From Nymphaea colorata (Eukaryota > Streptophyta > Magnoliopsida > Nymphaeales > Nymphaeaceae), in NCBI RefSeq assembly GCF_008831285.2, contig NC_045139.1, positions 2,240,704 to 2,304,703 on the forward strand: a DNA stretch of 64,000 nucleotides, read 5' to 3'. The position numbers and the translations under genes are program-made. This document shows, piece by piece, positions 33,872-45,829 of this stretch (position 1 is its first letter; every line of letters begins with the position of its first letter). The notes beneath the pieces were generated by a model. The model saw only the letters and a list, made by a program, of their open reading frames with translations, was not told where the DNA came from and did not search any database.

Positions 33872-36800
33872 ATGGAGATATTTGCAGCTTTATTCGTAGT
33901 CATTGCCACCTTTCTCTTTGGTGTCTTCCTCCAAAGAATCAAGGATTTCCTCCTGGAAATTAATGTCCTGGGAACACTTTTGAGGCAACTTTCTGGCTGC
34001 CTTGGAGAAACAAGAGAAAAAACGGAGACAGGGGAAGAGGCGGAGCCATTAACACCTTTATCGCCCTCACCTGGAAGTAGTGGATTCGAGTTCGAAGTGT
34101 TTCTTAGCTTCAGAGGCGAGGACACCAGGAAGGGCTTCACTAGGCATCTCTATGATGACCTTGAACTGCGTGGCATTTCCACCTTCATAGACAGTGAGAA
34201 GTTGGAAAAAGGGGAGGAGATCAACAAGCTGTTCGAATACATAGAGATGTCCAAGATCTGCGTTCCTATCTTCTCCCAACGTTATGCAGAATCAAAATGG
34301 TGTTTGAAAGAGATCACCAAAAGCGTGGAGCTTGGGAAGGAGATGGTTCCGGTGTTCTTCGGTGTGGAACCTTCGGATGTTCGCAACCAGAACGGCTGCT
34401 TCAAATCTGCATTTAAGAAGCATGAATCCAACAAGAAGCAGGACCAGGAAGAGGTGAGGAAATGGAAGGAAGCATTGAAGAAGGTCGGAAATCTCTCTGG
34501 GTTCAATATGAAGGACATGAACTGGTATAGGTTACACTCTTTTCCCTCTCTCTTCTCTCTGTCTCTTTCTCTACTTTTTTTGTTGGTGATCTGTACGTCC
34601 ATGATTTTCTGAAGAAGAGAAAAAGCAACGTCCAAGAGTTGGAAAGATGAGTTCAAGAACATTTTGGAAAGCAAGATTCGATAATAGAAACTCTTCAAGT
34701 CCTTAGGTTGTAAATGGTAGGGCTGTTTGATTATTGATCTTATATCTTTTAGATTCTAAATCCCAGGAATTCAAACCCCTCATCCTTAACAACGATCTTA
34801 AATCCTCTGTTTTAAATATGCATGGAGGTCTTTTGTCTTCAATCTGTAGATCTCAAGTCGGATTAAGGTAGGCCTTATCTTAAATCAAACCCTCAGGGTT
34901 AGATATGTGGTAATCAGGCGTTTTCCATACTGTCTAATAGAAAGTACCAAAAATTTTTAACAAAAAAATGATTTTGTCCTGGATTTGACTAGACATAAAT
35001 TAAATATGAGTTATTCTGAAAAATAAATTATTAAAAACTCTGGAAGAATTTTTAATAAAAGTCGAAAATCAATATGAGGAACTTAAAATTAGTGATCCAT
35101 ATTTATTAGCTTATAAAATCTTAACTACAGATAAACAAAAACTTATTGTTGTCTCTTTCTTTACGTTTTTGGGTGTGAAATTGCATCCATGTCAAATAGT
35201 TTCTTAGAAAATGCTAAATACTGAGGCTCAGTATTTAAGCATTAGGGTATTTTGTAGGTTATGTGAACGGCGGCAGACGGAGGGATGGACACCTCCAATT
35301 AGTTTTTTAACGAGAATAAATTCGAAAAAATAAAAAAAAATAAATGATGAATTATACATCATTAATAAGTTGAAGACTATATATTAGGAACAAAAAACTC
35401 CTCATGCTAAATAATCAATTTGCAGATCATCAGAAATGGAGAAATTTGAATTGATTTCAGGACATCAAGGTTTGATGGAGAAAGGAAAGGGTTCTTCTAA
35501 TGTGGCCTTGCAACGGTGTACTAGTAAATGCTATGAAGTCGGTGAAACCAGTGGCAACCCGATCGATTTTATTTGGTGGCCGATTCAAGAGCACCATGTG
35601 CCACTTTTAATAACCATTTTTTAGTAATTTTAAGATTTCTTTTTAATTTTCATCAATTTTACAGATTTATCTATATTCATTTCAGAAGAAAAATCTCAGC
35701 TGGATCGACCAAATTCACCGCCAATTCGACTCTGAAAGACTGAAACCGATCTTTATTGCATTGGTTCAATTGCTCGTTAGATTCGTATTGGAACAACATA
35801 GTTACGTTCTTATTACTGTGGTTTGAATTCACCTGCAGGGATGAGGCAAAACTAAGGCGTGCAATCGTCAAGCGAGTACTCAGTAAAGTAAACAAGAAGC
35901 CACTCGAAGTTGCAAGGCATCCAATTGGAATTGAGACTCGCGTTCAAGACGTGAAGAAAATGTTAGAGAGTGGAGGCAATGATCATCATGTTCATGTGGT
36001 TGGAATCCACGGTATGGGGGGGCTTGGAAAGACGACGATTGCCAAGGCTGTTTTCAACGACTTAGCGGAAGGGTTTAATGGCGCCACTTGTTTTCTTTCA
36101 AATATAAGGGAAAAATCCGGACAACCCAATGGATTGGTCGCCTTACAGAAGCAGGTCTTTCGTGAAATTTTCAAAGACGGAAATTTATTTTTAAGCGATG
36201 TTGCACATGGAGTAAGCTTGATCAAACAAAGGGCCAGTCGTAAAAGAGTTCTGCTTATCTTAGATGATGTTGATTCGGTAGAACAAATTGATGCACTGGC
36301 TGGTGGGAGAGATTGGTTTGGCGCCGGAAGCGTGATCATCATCACAACCAGAGATGAGAAGGTACTGCAAGCCCGCAGAGTGAAACAGCACGAAATTTAC
36401 AAGCCACGGGAACTAAATGAAGCTCAGTCGCGGGAGCTATTCATGAATCACGCATTTAATAGCGAACAACCGGAAGGGGAGTATCTCCGATTATCAAAGG
36501 AAGTTGTTGCAGCAGCTGGTGGGCTACCGTTAACCCTTGAAGTGCTCGGATCGCTTTTAACTTTTGACATGGACGTACAAGAATGGAAAGATACATTGCA
36601 GAAACTGAAGATGATTCCCCCCAGTAAAGTCCAACAGAGGTTGAAGCTGAGCTATGATGGATTAGATGAGTTAGAGAAGGAAATATTTCTAGATATTTCG
36701 TGTTTTTTTATTGGTCGGGACAGAGAAAATGCGACTTACATGTGGATGGACCGCTCCTGCTTCCCAAATTTAGCAATTAAGGTGCTTGTTCAACGATCTC

Positions 36801-39800
36801 TCATAAAGATAGATAAGGAAAGCCAAGAGTTTGAGATGCATGATCAAATAAGAGACATGGGAAGGGCCATAGTTGAAGAAGAATGCTCTCGAAAGCTTCA
36901 TAAGAAGAGTAGACTGTGGAATTCTCAAGAGACTATGAGTTTTCTACAAAAAAAGGTTGTAAGCGCCCCCTCCCTCGATCTCTATATATGCACATGCATG
37001 TTGAACGTGTAGTCAGATGCATACATCAATTCATTCACACTGCAATTGTTTAGGAAGTGCTGCAAGCTCCTCAGTAGTTGCTGGAAAAATAGCTTTCATC
37101 TGTTGATTGGTACATTTGGAAAGTCTGAAATAATAAAAAATATGCTCCAAATTCAATTGATGAAATGGCAGTTAACAATCTCTGGAAGGCCTTTAATGAG
37201 CAGACCATAAACAACAAGCTGAGGGGCAGACGAGAGAACAATGGTGGACAATCGGATGAAGTCCACTATTCCCATGGCCGGCAATAATAATGGGTGTCTG
37301 CGTATTCATATTGCATTTTGGCATTGCAACACTTGAATTAGGGATGCTGGTCTGATAAGGAATAATGAGGGATATTGAAAAATAAAGAAGATAAAACATT
37401 TCAACTCTGTTTTTCATTCATGAACAGAGTGGGGGATAACACGTTAAAACTTGTACAAATGAACTCTTTATATAGAGTTTAATCCAACCGTTGTTGGTTG
37501 GTTCAATCAGTCAGAACGTTGACTTCTTGCCAGTATTAATGTGGCTATGTTCATGCATGACTTATTGTTCAAAGTGTGATCAGACGCATACATCAATTTA
37601 TACACATTGTAATTGTTTAGGAGGTGTTCGCATGACAGCCAAAACTAGGTTTTGGAGGTAACTGCAAAACTATGTTTTATGGTGCTGGGAAAACAGGGTT
37701 TGGCCAAGTCCAGTTTCTCTGAAGAGGTGGAAAAACCTGGCCCCTCTAAGTTTTAGAGTTTCCATGAATCTGAGTTTTATAAGGTGTCAGCCAAACACCC
37801 TTTTAAGTTTCAGCAATTTCTTTTTGGAAATTTCAGGCATTTGGCTTGAAATGAGTTTATTACTTCATGGTGTTTTTTGGTGAGAAAAAGGAAAAAGTTG
37901 ATGCTACTTGTGCCTTTGCCCTTCTGGGACTTGGTATCTAAAAGGAATGTCAACTTGTGCAGTTTTATCAATGATATTGTTTTATACAAAATAGGGAAGT
38001 CATTTAGTAAATAAAGAAAATATCCTTTTTCTTAAATATTAAAAAAAAAAATACAACCTTTGTTGTAAGAAACTTTGATGAATTTATAGGCATCTAATCC
38101 ATCGAGTTATTTCAATGTATGTATTTTTTATTCCATTCGTTGTGTTCATTTGAACCGGCATCCTGTGGATGTTTCTAAATTGACTAAAAGGCATCTTTAA
38201 TCGAAATAGTGTAAATCTTGGCTAAAGAGCCAATTGATATTTAGAGGCAGTACTTGGTAAACCACTCAATAGAGAAATTAATTGCATGATTCAGGTGAGT
38301 GCATAAAACCCTTCTCGGTTCACCTCACCTGAGGGACCAGCTATTGACACCATATCTGAGTTGTAATACTTGCTCGTCTTTGTTCAGGTACGAAGGCCTA
38401 TTGATGCTCAAGGGATTCTCATTTGGCCAAATGTTGAAAGGTTTTTCCAGAAATGTATTAGTGCCCAATGGTTTGAAGAAATGCCCAACCTGAGATATCT
38501 TTATGCTGCAGATGTAAACTTCCAAGGCACATACCAACATTTTCCTATAGATTTGAAATGGTTGCAGTTGAACAATTGCTTCTTTGACTTGCCACCATCT
38601 GATTTTAATCTTGAGGATGTCGTCATCCTTGACCTCTATGAAACTAACATGGTCCAAATTCTTATAAACCAATTGCCACTTAGAGGAATGGTCAGTATTG
38701 TGAGGGAGTTTTATTTTTTGTTTTTCACCATATTCTCCATGACTAGAAATTCCTTTTGCAGGCTTTTAAAAAATTGAAAGTTCTCTCAATTCATGGAGCA
38801 GACATACAGTTTATCCCTGATTTCACAGATATGTCATGCCTGGTGAAATTGACACTTGAAAATTGTCCAATGTTGATTACAATTGATGAATCAATTGGGA
38901 AACTCAAGAAGCTGACATATTTGTGTATAGGAAAATGTGAGATCCTAGAGAAGCTACCAGATTCAATTAGTCAATTGAGTTCACTTGAAGTCCTTCATAT
39001 TAGTTCCTGTTCCAAAATTTCCTCTTTGCCAGAAGGATTAGAGGATTTGGAGTCACTTAAGAAGCTTAAGATTGACAAAGCAAGTATCAACGTTATTCCT
39101 GAATCAGTCGGAGGGCTTACAAAACTTAGTGAGTTGTCTGTGGTTGACTGCACACATTGCAATGTGCTACCTGATTCTATTTGTCAGTTAAGTTCTCTTC
39201 AAGTCCTTAACCTTGAAGATTGTTCTGGTTTGGGTTCTCTGCCTGAGCAGTTGGGAGACATGGGATCACTTAGGCAACTTCATCTTAGTTCAACAAGTAT
39301 AGTCAAGATACCTGATTCAATAGGTCAACTTATTAACTTGCATGAGCTACTTATGTTGCACTGTGAAAAACTGTCAAGATTACCAGATACCATTTTCCGG
39401 TTAAGTTCTCTTGAGATTCTTAACCTTGGATTTTGTTCTAGTTTGGCTTGTTTGCCAGAGCATTTGGGAGGCATGAGATCACTCAGGGAGCTTCATCTTG
39501 ATGGAACAATTATAGACAAAATACCTGATTCAATAGGTCAACTTACAAACTTGTGTGAGATACACATGACATGGTGTCAAAGACTGTCAATGTTACCAGA
39601 TTCAGTCTGTCAGTTAAGTAATCTTGAAGTGCTTGATTTGCAACGGTGTATGAAACTTTCATCTGTGCCGGAACGACTAGGAGAGATGAAGTCTTTAAAG
39701 AAGCTTGACCTCTCCCGGACATGCATTGAGACCATACCTAATTCAATTGGACAGCTTATCAACCTCCATCGGCTATCGGTGCAGTATTTAGAATGCTTGA

Positions 39801-42086
39801 GAGAGCTGCCAAATTCCATTTGCCAATTATGTTCACTACAATACCTCAACCTCCAAGGATGTGCTGATCTTTGGTCCTTGCCAGAAAGATTAGGGGATAT
39901 GGACAAACTGAAGTACCTTATTCTTGATGATACAAGAATACAGGCATTACCTGATTCAGTTGGACGACTTAAAAACCTTCAACTGCTATCTCTGGAAGGC
40001 TGCAAACTCCTAAAAGCATTACCTAATTCTATTGGAAGATTGAGTTCCTTACGAGCGCTCAAAATATCTGGGACAAGCTTAAAGGGCTGTGAGAATGATA
40101 TTTCTCATCTTGCAACCATCAATGAATTAACGTGTTCGTCTTTTGAGCTGCTTGGCTTGTGCAAAAAATTATGCAAAGCCTTGAAACGTCTTCGCTTGAT
40201 CGATGTTGTAATTAAAGAGCTGCCTGATTTTGTTGGAGAGATGGAAAACCTCGAGGAGCTGCTGCTAGAATGTGAAATGCTCAGAGCCTTGCCTAATTGG
40301 ATCAGCCTATGCTTCAAAAAGCTTACAAGATTGGAGATTAGGAGCAAGAATCTAAAAGCTCTGCCTGACTGCATTGGATCACTCAAACAGCTTGAAAGAT
40401 TGACTTTGAAGTGTGAGAACCTTGATGCTTTGCCCAACTCGATTGGGTCACTGAAACAAATGCAGCAGTTGGAATTGAATTGTGCAAACCTTGAAGCTCT
40501 TCCTGATTCCATTGGAGAGCTGGGAAATATTTACAGCTTCAAAATCGAATCAGCAAGTCTGAAAGCCCTTCCAAACTCGATTGTATCACTAGGAAGGATT
40601 CACTATTTGCATCTCCGTTGCATGAGCCTGGACTCTATACCTGATTATGTTGGAGGGTTGAAAGAGCTTTATTGCTTCGAAGTGATGTCTAACAGTCTTA
40701 AAGTTCTGCCCCAATCCATTGGGTCACTGAAAAGCATTAGGACTTTAATATTGAACTGTCCAAACCTTGAGATTTTATATGATTCTATTGGAGAATTGAA
40801 AGGTCTTTCCCACTTTGAAGTGGTCTCTCATGTTCTTGAATATTTGCCTCACTCTATTGGCTCCATAACTGGGATCCAGAGCTTGTCACTAAGGTGTGTG
40901 AACCTTGAAGCTTTGCCTGACTCTATGGAAACATTGGAAAGTCTTGACTTCTTAGAACTGCATTGCGACAATTTCACAGCACCACCTGATTTCATTGGAC
41001 GGTTGGAAAATCTGGAGAGCTTCTCTTTCAAGAGCAAGAACCTAAAGTACTTGCATGCAACAATTGATGAGTCATTGGGAAGACTTAATACTCTATCGCT
41101 AAGTGGTTGTGAGAACTTGGAAGTCCTGGTGGCTGCCTCTATCCAACAAACAGGTTTGTCTCGCCTCTCATCCTTAGAGTCACTGCATTTGGACAACTGC
41201 AAGAAACTTCAGTGTATTCCTCAGCTTCCCTCTTCTTTACTCTTGCTTGATGCTTCTGGATGCACCAATTTGACAACAATATCAGATGTTTCAGACTTGA
41301 AAAATTTGGAGAAGTTGATTTTGGGTGGCTGTAAGTTGCTTGAAGATGTGTGTGGCCTTGAAAATATTTCAAGCAACTTGAAAACGCTGGAAATGCCTGG
41401 TCCTTGTGATTTCATAGAGTGTTGCCATCTTAGTCATGAATTCAGAAATAAAGTGTTCAAGGTACGAAATGTGCACGCTTTTTCTTTTTTATCTAATGGT
41501 ACTAGTAGTGATAGAGCTAAAAATGTTAAAGTATAAGGGTATAAATATAGAGTTATACACAGAAGTTAATATTTTACAATATCTGTAGTACCATATAGTG
41601 GTACTAGTAGTGGATTTCTTGTTTTCTTTTTTTTGGATGGGAGATCGGTTCTTACGGAGGAGTTGAAGAACTAGTGTGAAATGCTCTATTGATGATGATC
41701 ATCTTTCGTTTCAGGAGATGACTTTTGACAGTTTAAGAAGGTTCAAAATGTCGGGGTCTCTGGTGCGAGGATCAGCAACAGGGCAGCAGCAGTTGCATTT
41801 CATGCTACCAAGATTGAGATTTAGTTGGCTGAGAAGAGCACGCCTGACGCTGGGGCTGGACCAGGTTCTCTCACCCATGCATGTAGTGATCATGGCCGAC
41901 AATTCTCTTGTGTTTGAGAAAATCGTTCGATGCGCCGATGAGGTCGAATTGAACTTGAGAGAGGAGAGCATGGTAAAGAGTGGGAAGGGAGAGGGGGAGC
42001 ATTGCTATACAGTACAGGTGACAACGGAAGCATCCCAACTGCAAAATGTCTGGGCAGTTCTTGAGCACAGGAGTGGCTGGTATTAG
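33872..42086 (+). CDS. TNL-4: membrane-anchored TIR-NBS-LRR immune receptor, five exons, intact
   Basis: Exons 33872-34524, 35839-36955, 38388-38690, 38762-41461, 41715-42086; phases 2,0,0,0; about 1714 aa. MEIFAALFVVIATFLFGVF (1-19) is a signal anchor before an acidic/Pro linker. TIR is about 73-213 with FLSFRGEDTR, GEEINKLFEYIE, SKWCLKE and DVRNQ. NB-ARC is about 219-590: P-loop GMGGLGKTT (276-284), FLSNIREKSG, RVLLILDDVDS, GSVIIITTRDE, GGLPLTLEV, FLDISCFFIG, FEMHDQIRDMGRAIV. The LRR-entry exon (591-691) has the WFEEMPNLRYL segment. The LRR exon (692-1591) has IPDSIGQL/LPDSICQL repeats, a short linker near ENDISHLATI, then SLKALPxSI repeats. Exon 5 (1592-1714) is the C-terminal domain ending QNVWAVLEHRSGWY. 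Introns contain no coding features except a MITE in intron 2. This is the most complete plus-strand receptor in the window. Confidence 0.92.
37620..37804. mobile_element. MITE in TNL-4 intron 2 (about 185 bp)
   Basis: The left end GGTGTTCGCATGACAGCC and the right end, inverted, GGTGTTTGGCTGACACCT form imperfect inverted repeats (about 13 of 18). The interior has AAACTAGGTTTTGGAGG and no coding frame. The GGGTGTTTGGCTGAC-type end resembles PIF/Harbinger-like plant MITEs; the target duplication is unclear. Confidence 0.5.
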
Positions 42087-43503
42087 ATGTCACAGGATTT
42101 ATGGAGACAATGTTTGTGTTTGGATTTGGAAGACAACCTGCGAAATGGTGTATCACGGTGAGTGCTTTGTCCTTTCCAGGTGGTACTTTCATGCTGCTGA
42201 AACAAGAAATAGCATTGAAGTCCTGTTCCTTACCTGCAAAGAAGGAACCACTTCTTTCTGCAGTTTGGCTTTCATGTTTCTCTTCTGCTGCATTCTTTAC
42301 ATTTTGCAAGCCCGTGAGATATTTATCCTCACCTGAATTCTTCTTGTTGTTGATCTTACTTTACCAACAACTGCTAAAATAAGATTTGTATTTAAAAAAG
42401 TATACGTTGAGCCCATATTGGATGTTACAGTCAAAGGTGGTCTTCCACCTCTTTCGTAAGCAAAGGTTACTCTTTTGCTAGTTCCGTAAGTAGCATCTAC
42501 GGGAAAATTACGAAATGACACTATTTTATAAAAGCAGGGGCCAAACTGCTCAGACTTAAGGTCGTAAAAGCTAGGCAGCTACCTAAAAGTTAGGTAGTTG
42601 CATTAACATTCTTATGAGAGGCCAAATTTCTGGCTCCTTATTTTAAATAGTTGTTCAAGAAATCAAGTATTTCTTTGTTCCCAGCGTTTTTAAATGAGAG
42701 GGAAAGGGACTTGCCCATCGATATAAGGATCGATTGTTCCCAGCATCACAAATCCAAGGGCTATCTTTATTCCTGATGCATTTCGTATTGGCTTAAACAT
42801 ATTTTTATTTTAAATGCGGTGTAGTATTTAAAAAAATATCGAAGATTTGATGTTCCAAATTTTTGAGAAAGTTTTGAAGAATCATTTGAGAATGTAAAAC
42901 ATTTTTATTTAAAAAATTTTGAATGGTAAAACTTTTACAAATATCATTTGAAAACCTTTGAAGATCACATTTTGAAGTCGCTTTAGTGTTCTCTTAAGAA
43001 TTTAAGTAAGTTTAAGATTTTGCTCTAATTTGGTTACTACCTAGATGGAGCTTTCATCTCATCTTGCTTAAGTTCCTTTAGAGATGAGTTTGTAATCATA
43101 CGTGATGTTAAATGAATGGAGATATATGAATGCAGTGATCATATATGATTAGAATGAAATCATTCATTCCTATCATAACATTAATTTAAAATCATTCTTA
43201 TCATCACATACATTTAAGTTTCTTATTTTTATTTATAAAATTATTATAAGTAATTTTATGAAAGAAAATTTTTTAAAAATGAAATGGAATCGTAGACCAT
43301 CAAACATGATTCTAATATTAGGTCATGACTTGAGTTTTGATCTTGGTAAAGTCGACAGGTAAGAAATTAAAACCTTAGATCTTTAAAGAAAAATATCCAA
43401 AAGAATGAAAAATTGAAAATACTTTAATCAGAGTAGAATAGAGAAAAAGAGAGAGACAAAGAGATTTTAAAATCACAAAATAAAATATTTTTTTAAAAAA
43501 AAA

Positions 43504-43567
<64 letters not shown>

Positions 43568-43875
43568 TACGGGTATTATACGATGAGAAATTTCTCGGAT
43601 ATAATACTGCAAAGTTATGTTTCGGGAATAAAACGAAAAAATCTCGAAAATGTTTTTAAAATTTAAAAAATTTAATTAATTTTGAAAATGATAAAAAATT
43701 AAAAATCATAAAAAATACAAAAAACGTAAAAAATGCATATAATACTCATTTTTTTCACATTTTTTATTTTCTGGAATTTAAAAAAAACACACATTTTTTC
43801 ACGTTTAATACGACTTACTTTGTTTTAACGTATTATACATATTTTTTTAATAGGATGCATTTTTTTGTATTGGTG

Positions 43876-43941
<66 letters not shown>

Positions 43942-44115
43942 CGAAGTTTGTGAAAAGAAAGTATTAAATTGAATGGAGAGGCAAAAAAGATTTAAAAAAA
44001 AAAGAGAGAGAAAGTGGAACACATATATGTATATTCATTTATATGTAAGAATTTGTAAAAGATTATATTAAATCATAAAGAGACAAAGACAAAAGATGTA
44101 GTCATGTGCATTATA

Positions 44116-44202
<87 letters not shown>

Positions 44203-45289
44203 TCATGAGTGTTGAAATCAAAAAATAACTTAAAATTATCCTAGTTAAAATTTTTTTATGTAGGCCAAAAGGAACTTTTGCTCGTACAAGAGCTTAGGCT
44301 AAATCTCCAAGGTATCATTAAAGAGTGTTTTTACTTTTGAATTTTTTTTAAAAAACATGATTTCAAATATTTTTATATGTGAATATAAAAGCATTATTAT
44401 TTTGTTTGTTAGAAGAGAATATATTTCTTGTATTGTTGGATATGGAAGAAAATCAAACAACGTAATAAAGCACTCATTGGGGTCCCTAAACAGGTGATTA
44501 AAAAAGAAACTAAACATGAGAATGACATGAATATGCATTTTAACATGTACATATTCATAAAATGTTTTCCCGAGTTGGATAATCTCAACCTCAAAAATCA
44601 ACATCAGAATGAGGTGAGGAAATTTCAACCCAAACAATTATTTTTGTTGTGCATTTACTCATAAATTAAGGAAAATTAATACATCATGCATAAGCATCAT
44701 CTTAAAATATAAACGATGAGCAAAACAATATAACAAGTATATTTTTGTAAATAAATGAAGAAATAGAATTTATTTCGCCTTGCTTATACTCTCAGTGCAC
44801 TCAAGAGTAGCTCTCACCCCTTGATAGAAAATCTTTAAAGCTTTCTTGCACAGCTAACCTTGAATATAAATTGTATTAGGACTGAAGCTCCAAGATGATG
44901 AAAATGTTCCTCCAAAAGATCTTTTTTTGCTCTCTTTAAGAATTTGAACTTGAAAAAGATTGCTTCAAGGTTGGATAAGAAAAAGAAGAGAAGAAGAGAC
45001 AAATGAAAAAAGAGAGCTATAAAAAACTTTGAATTTTCAAGTAAAAAGGTATTAGATGTTTTCCAAGGGTTAGCTCATGCCCAAAAAAAAAAATTGTGGG
45101 GGTAAGTTTTGAAGTTAAAACTCAAAATTTGAATTTTTTAAATTTAACAATATTTTCATGCGAAATTCAAGTATTTTTGAATGAAATTTTATTTTTTTTT
45201 TAATAAGTTTTGACTAATGAAATTGACCATTAACCATGCAAACACCTTTGCCGAATAAGTGGTTTCTGGGACTCTTAGGATGTCAATTA

Positions 45290-45328
<39 letters not shown>

Positions 45329-45829
45329 GAAACATTTTCAGAGAAGTTCCCCTAAATGTATAAACGAGATTTTACGTCGAAATTTCAGATTGTGGTTTTT
45401 TTATCCTTCTAAACTTGCGACTAAATCCGGCAGCCATATATATCAGCTGGCGGATTTAGGCCAGTTTTTTTTTTCATAAAAGCATTGAAAATATGTAATC
45501 TATTTATTGTTGTTTTACTGAAAGGCAGACTGGTACGAGCGTAATCAGCTGATTGAGGCCTGATTTGGCCGATCCGGTCAGCATTTCTGGCAATATGGGT
45601 GAAGGCGTCATTGACCCTGCTTCATTTCAGTGAGCTCTGCAGACAGTATCGAGGTTAGTGGCCAGTGAGGGCTGTATTGCCCTCTACACTTTATGAGGAA
45701 TAAAAATACTACTTTCACTACTTTACAAGTGAATAGTTAAATGCGTAACTTAGTAAGTTGGCAATCGTTGTGCCTGGTTAACTCAAGAGATGAAGTAGAT
45801 GAGGAGTCGGATTTGGCTCTCAGAGTTCA
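42087..45829. other. AT-rich spacer with three long (TA)n blocks
   Basis: (TA)n tracts lie at about 43507-43563, 43878-43941 and 44119-44199, and a (TC)n tract at about 45293-45321. Between the first two TA tracts lie GTATTACGGGTATTATACG and CGTATTATACAT motifs. Open frames at 42046-42382 and 44299-44637 are AT-driven or lack any motif. The 42230-42310 stretch resembles 47310-47410. No gene is supported. Confidence 0.55.
43507..44199. repeat. Three (TA)n microsatellite blocks
   Basis: Nearly pure TA dinucleotide runs of about 55, 60 and 80 bases at about 43507-43563, 43878-43941 and 44119-44199, separated by A/T-rich unique DNA. Such tracts are length-variable and prone to assembly error. 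Confidence 0.9.

Noticed and set aside
35436-35624. 62-residue frame in TNL-4 intron 1 as a small gene
   Set aside because: It lies inside a conserved intron, has no known motif, and its downstream part matches noncoding relic sequence near 4970-5000.
38388-42086. Integrated decoy domain (WRKY, HMA or similar) in any receptor
   Set aside because: I looked through the exons after the LRR; apart from the shared C-terminal domain no WRKYGQK, heavy-metal or kinase motif appears.
42046-42382. Open frames just downstream of TNL-4 as a possible extra exon
   Set aside because: TNL-4 already ends at a stop in the same place as its paralogues. The frames have no counterpart after the other genes, although part (42230-42310) resembles 47310-47410.
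44299-44637. 112-residue minus-strand frame in the AT-rich spacer
   Set aside because: Phe/Ile/Leu-rich because of base composition, next to long TA tracts, no motif and no neighbouring gene structure.
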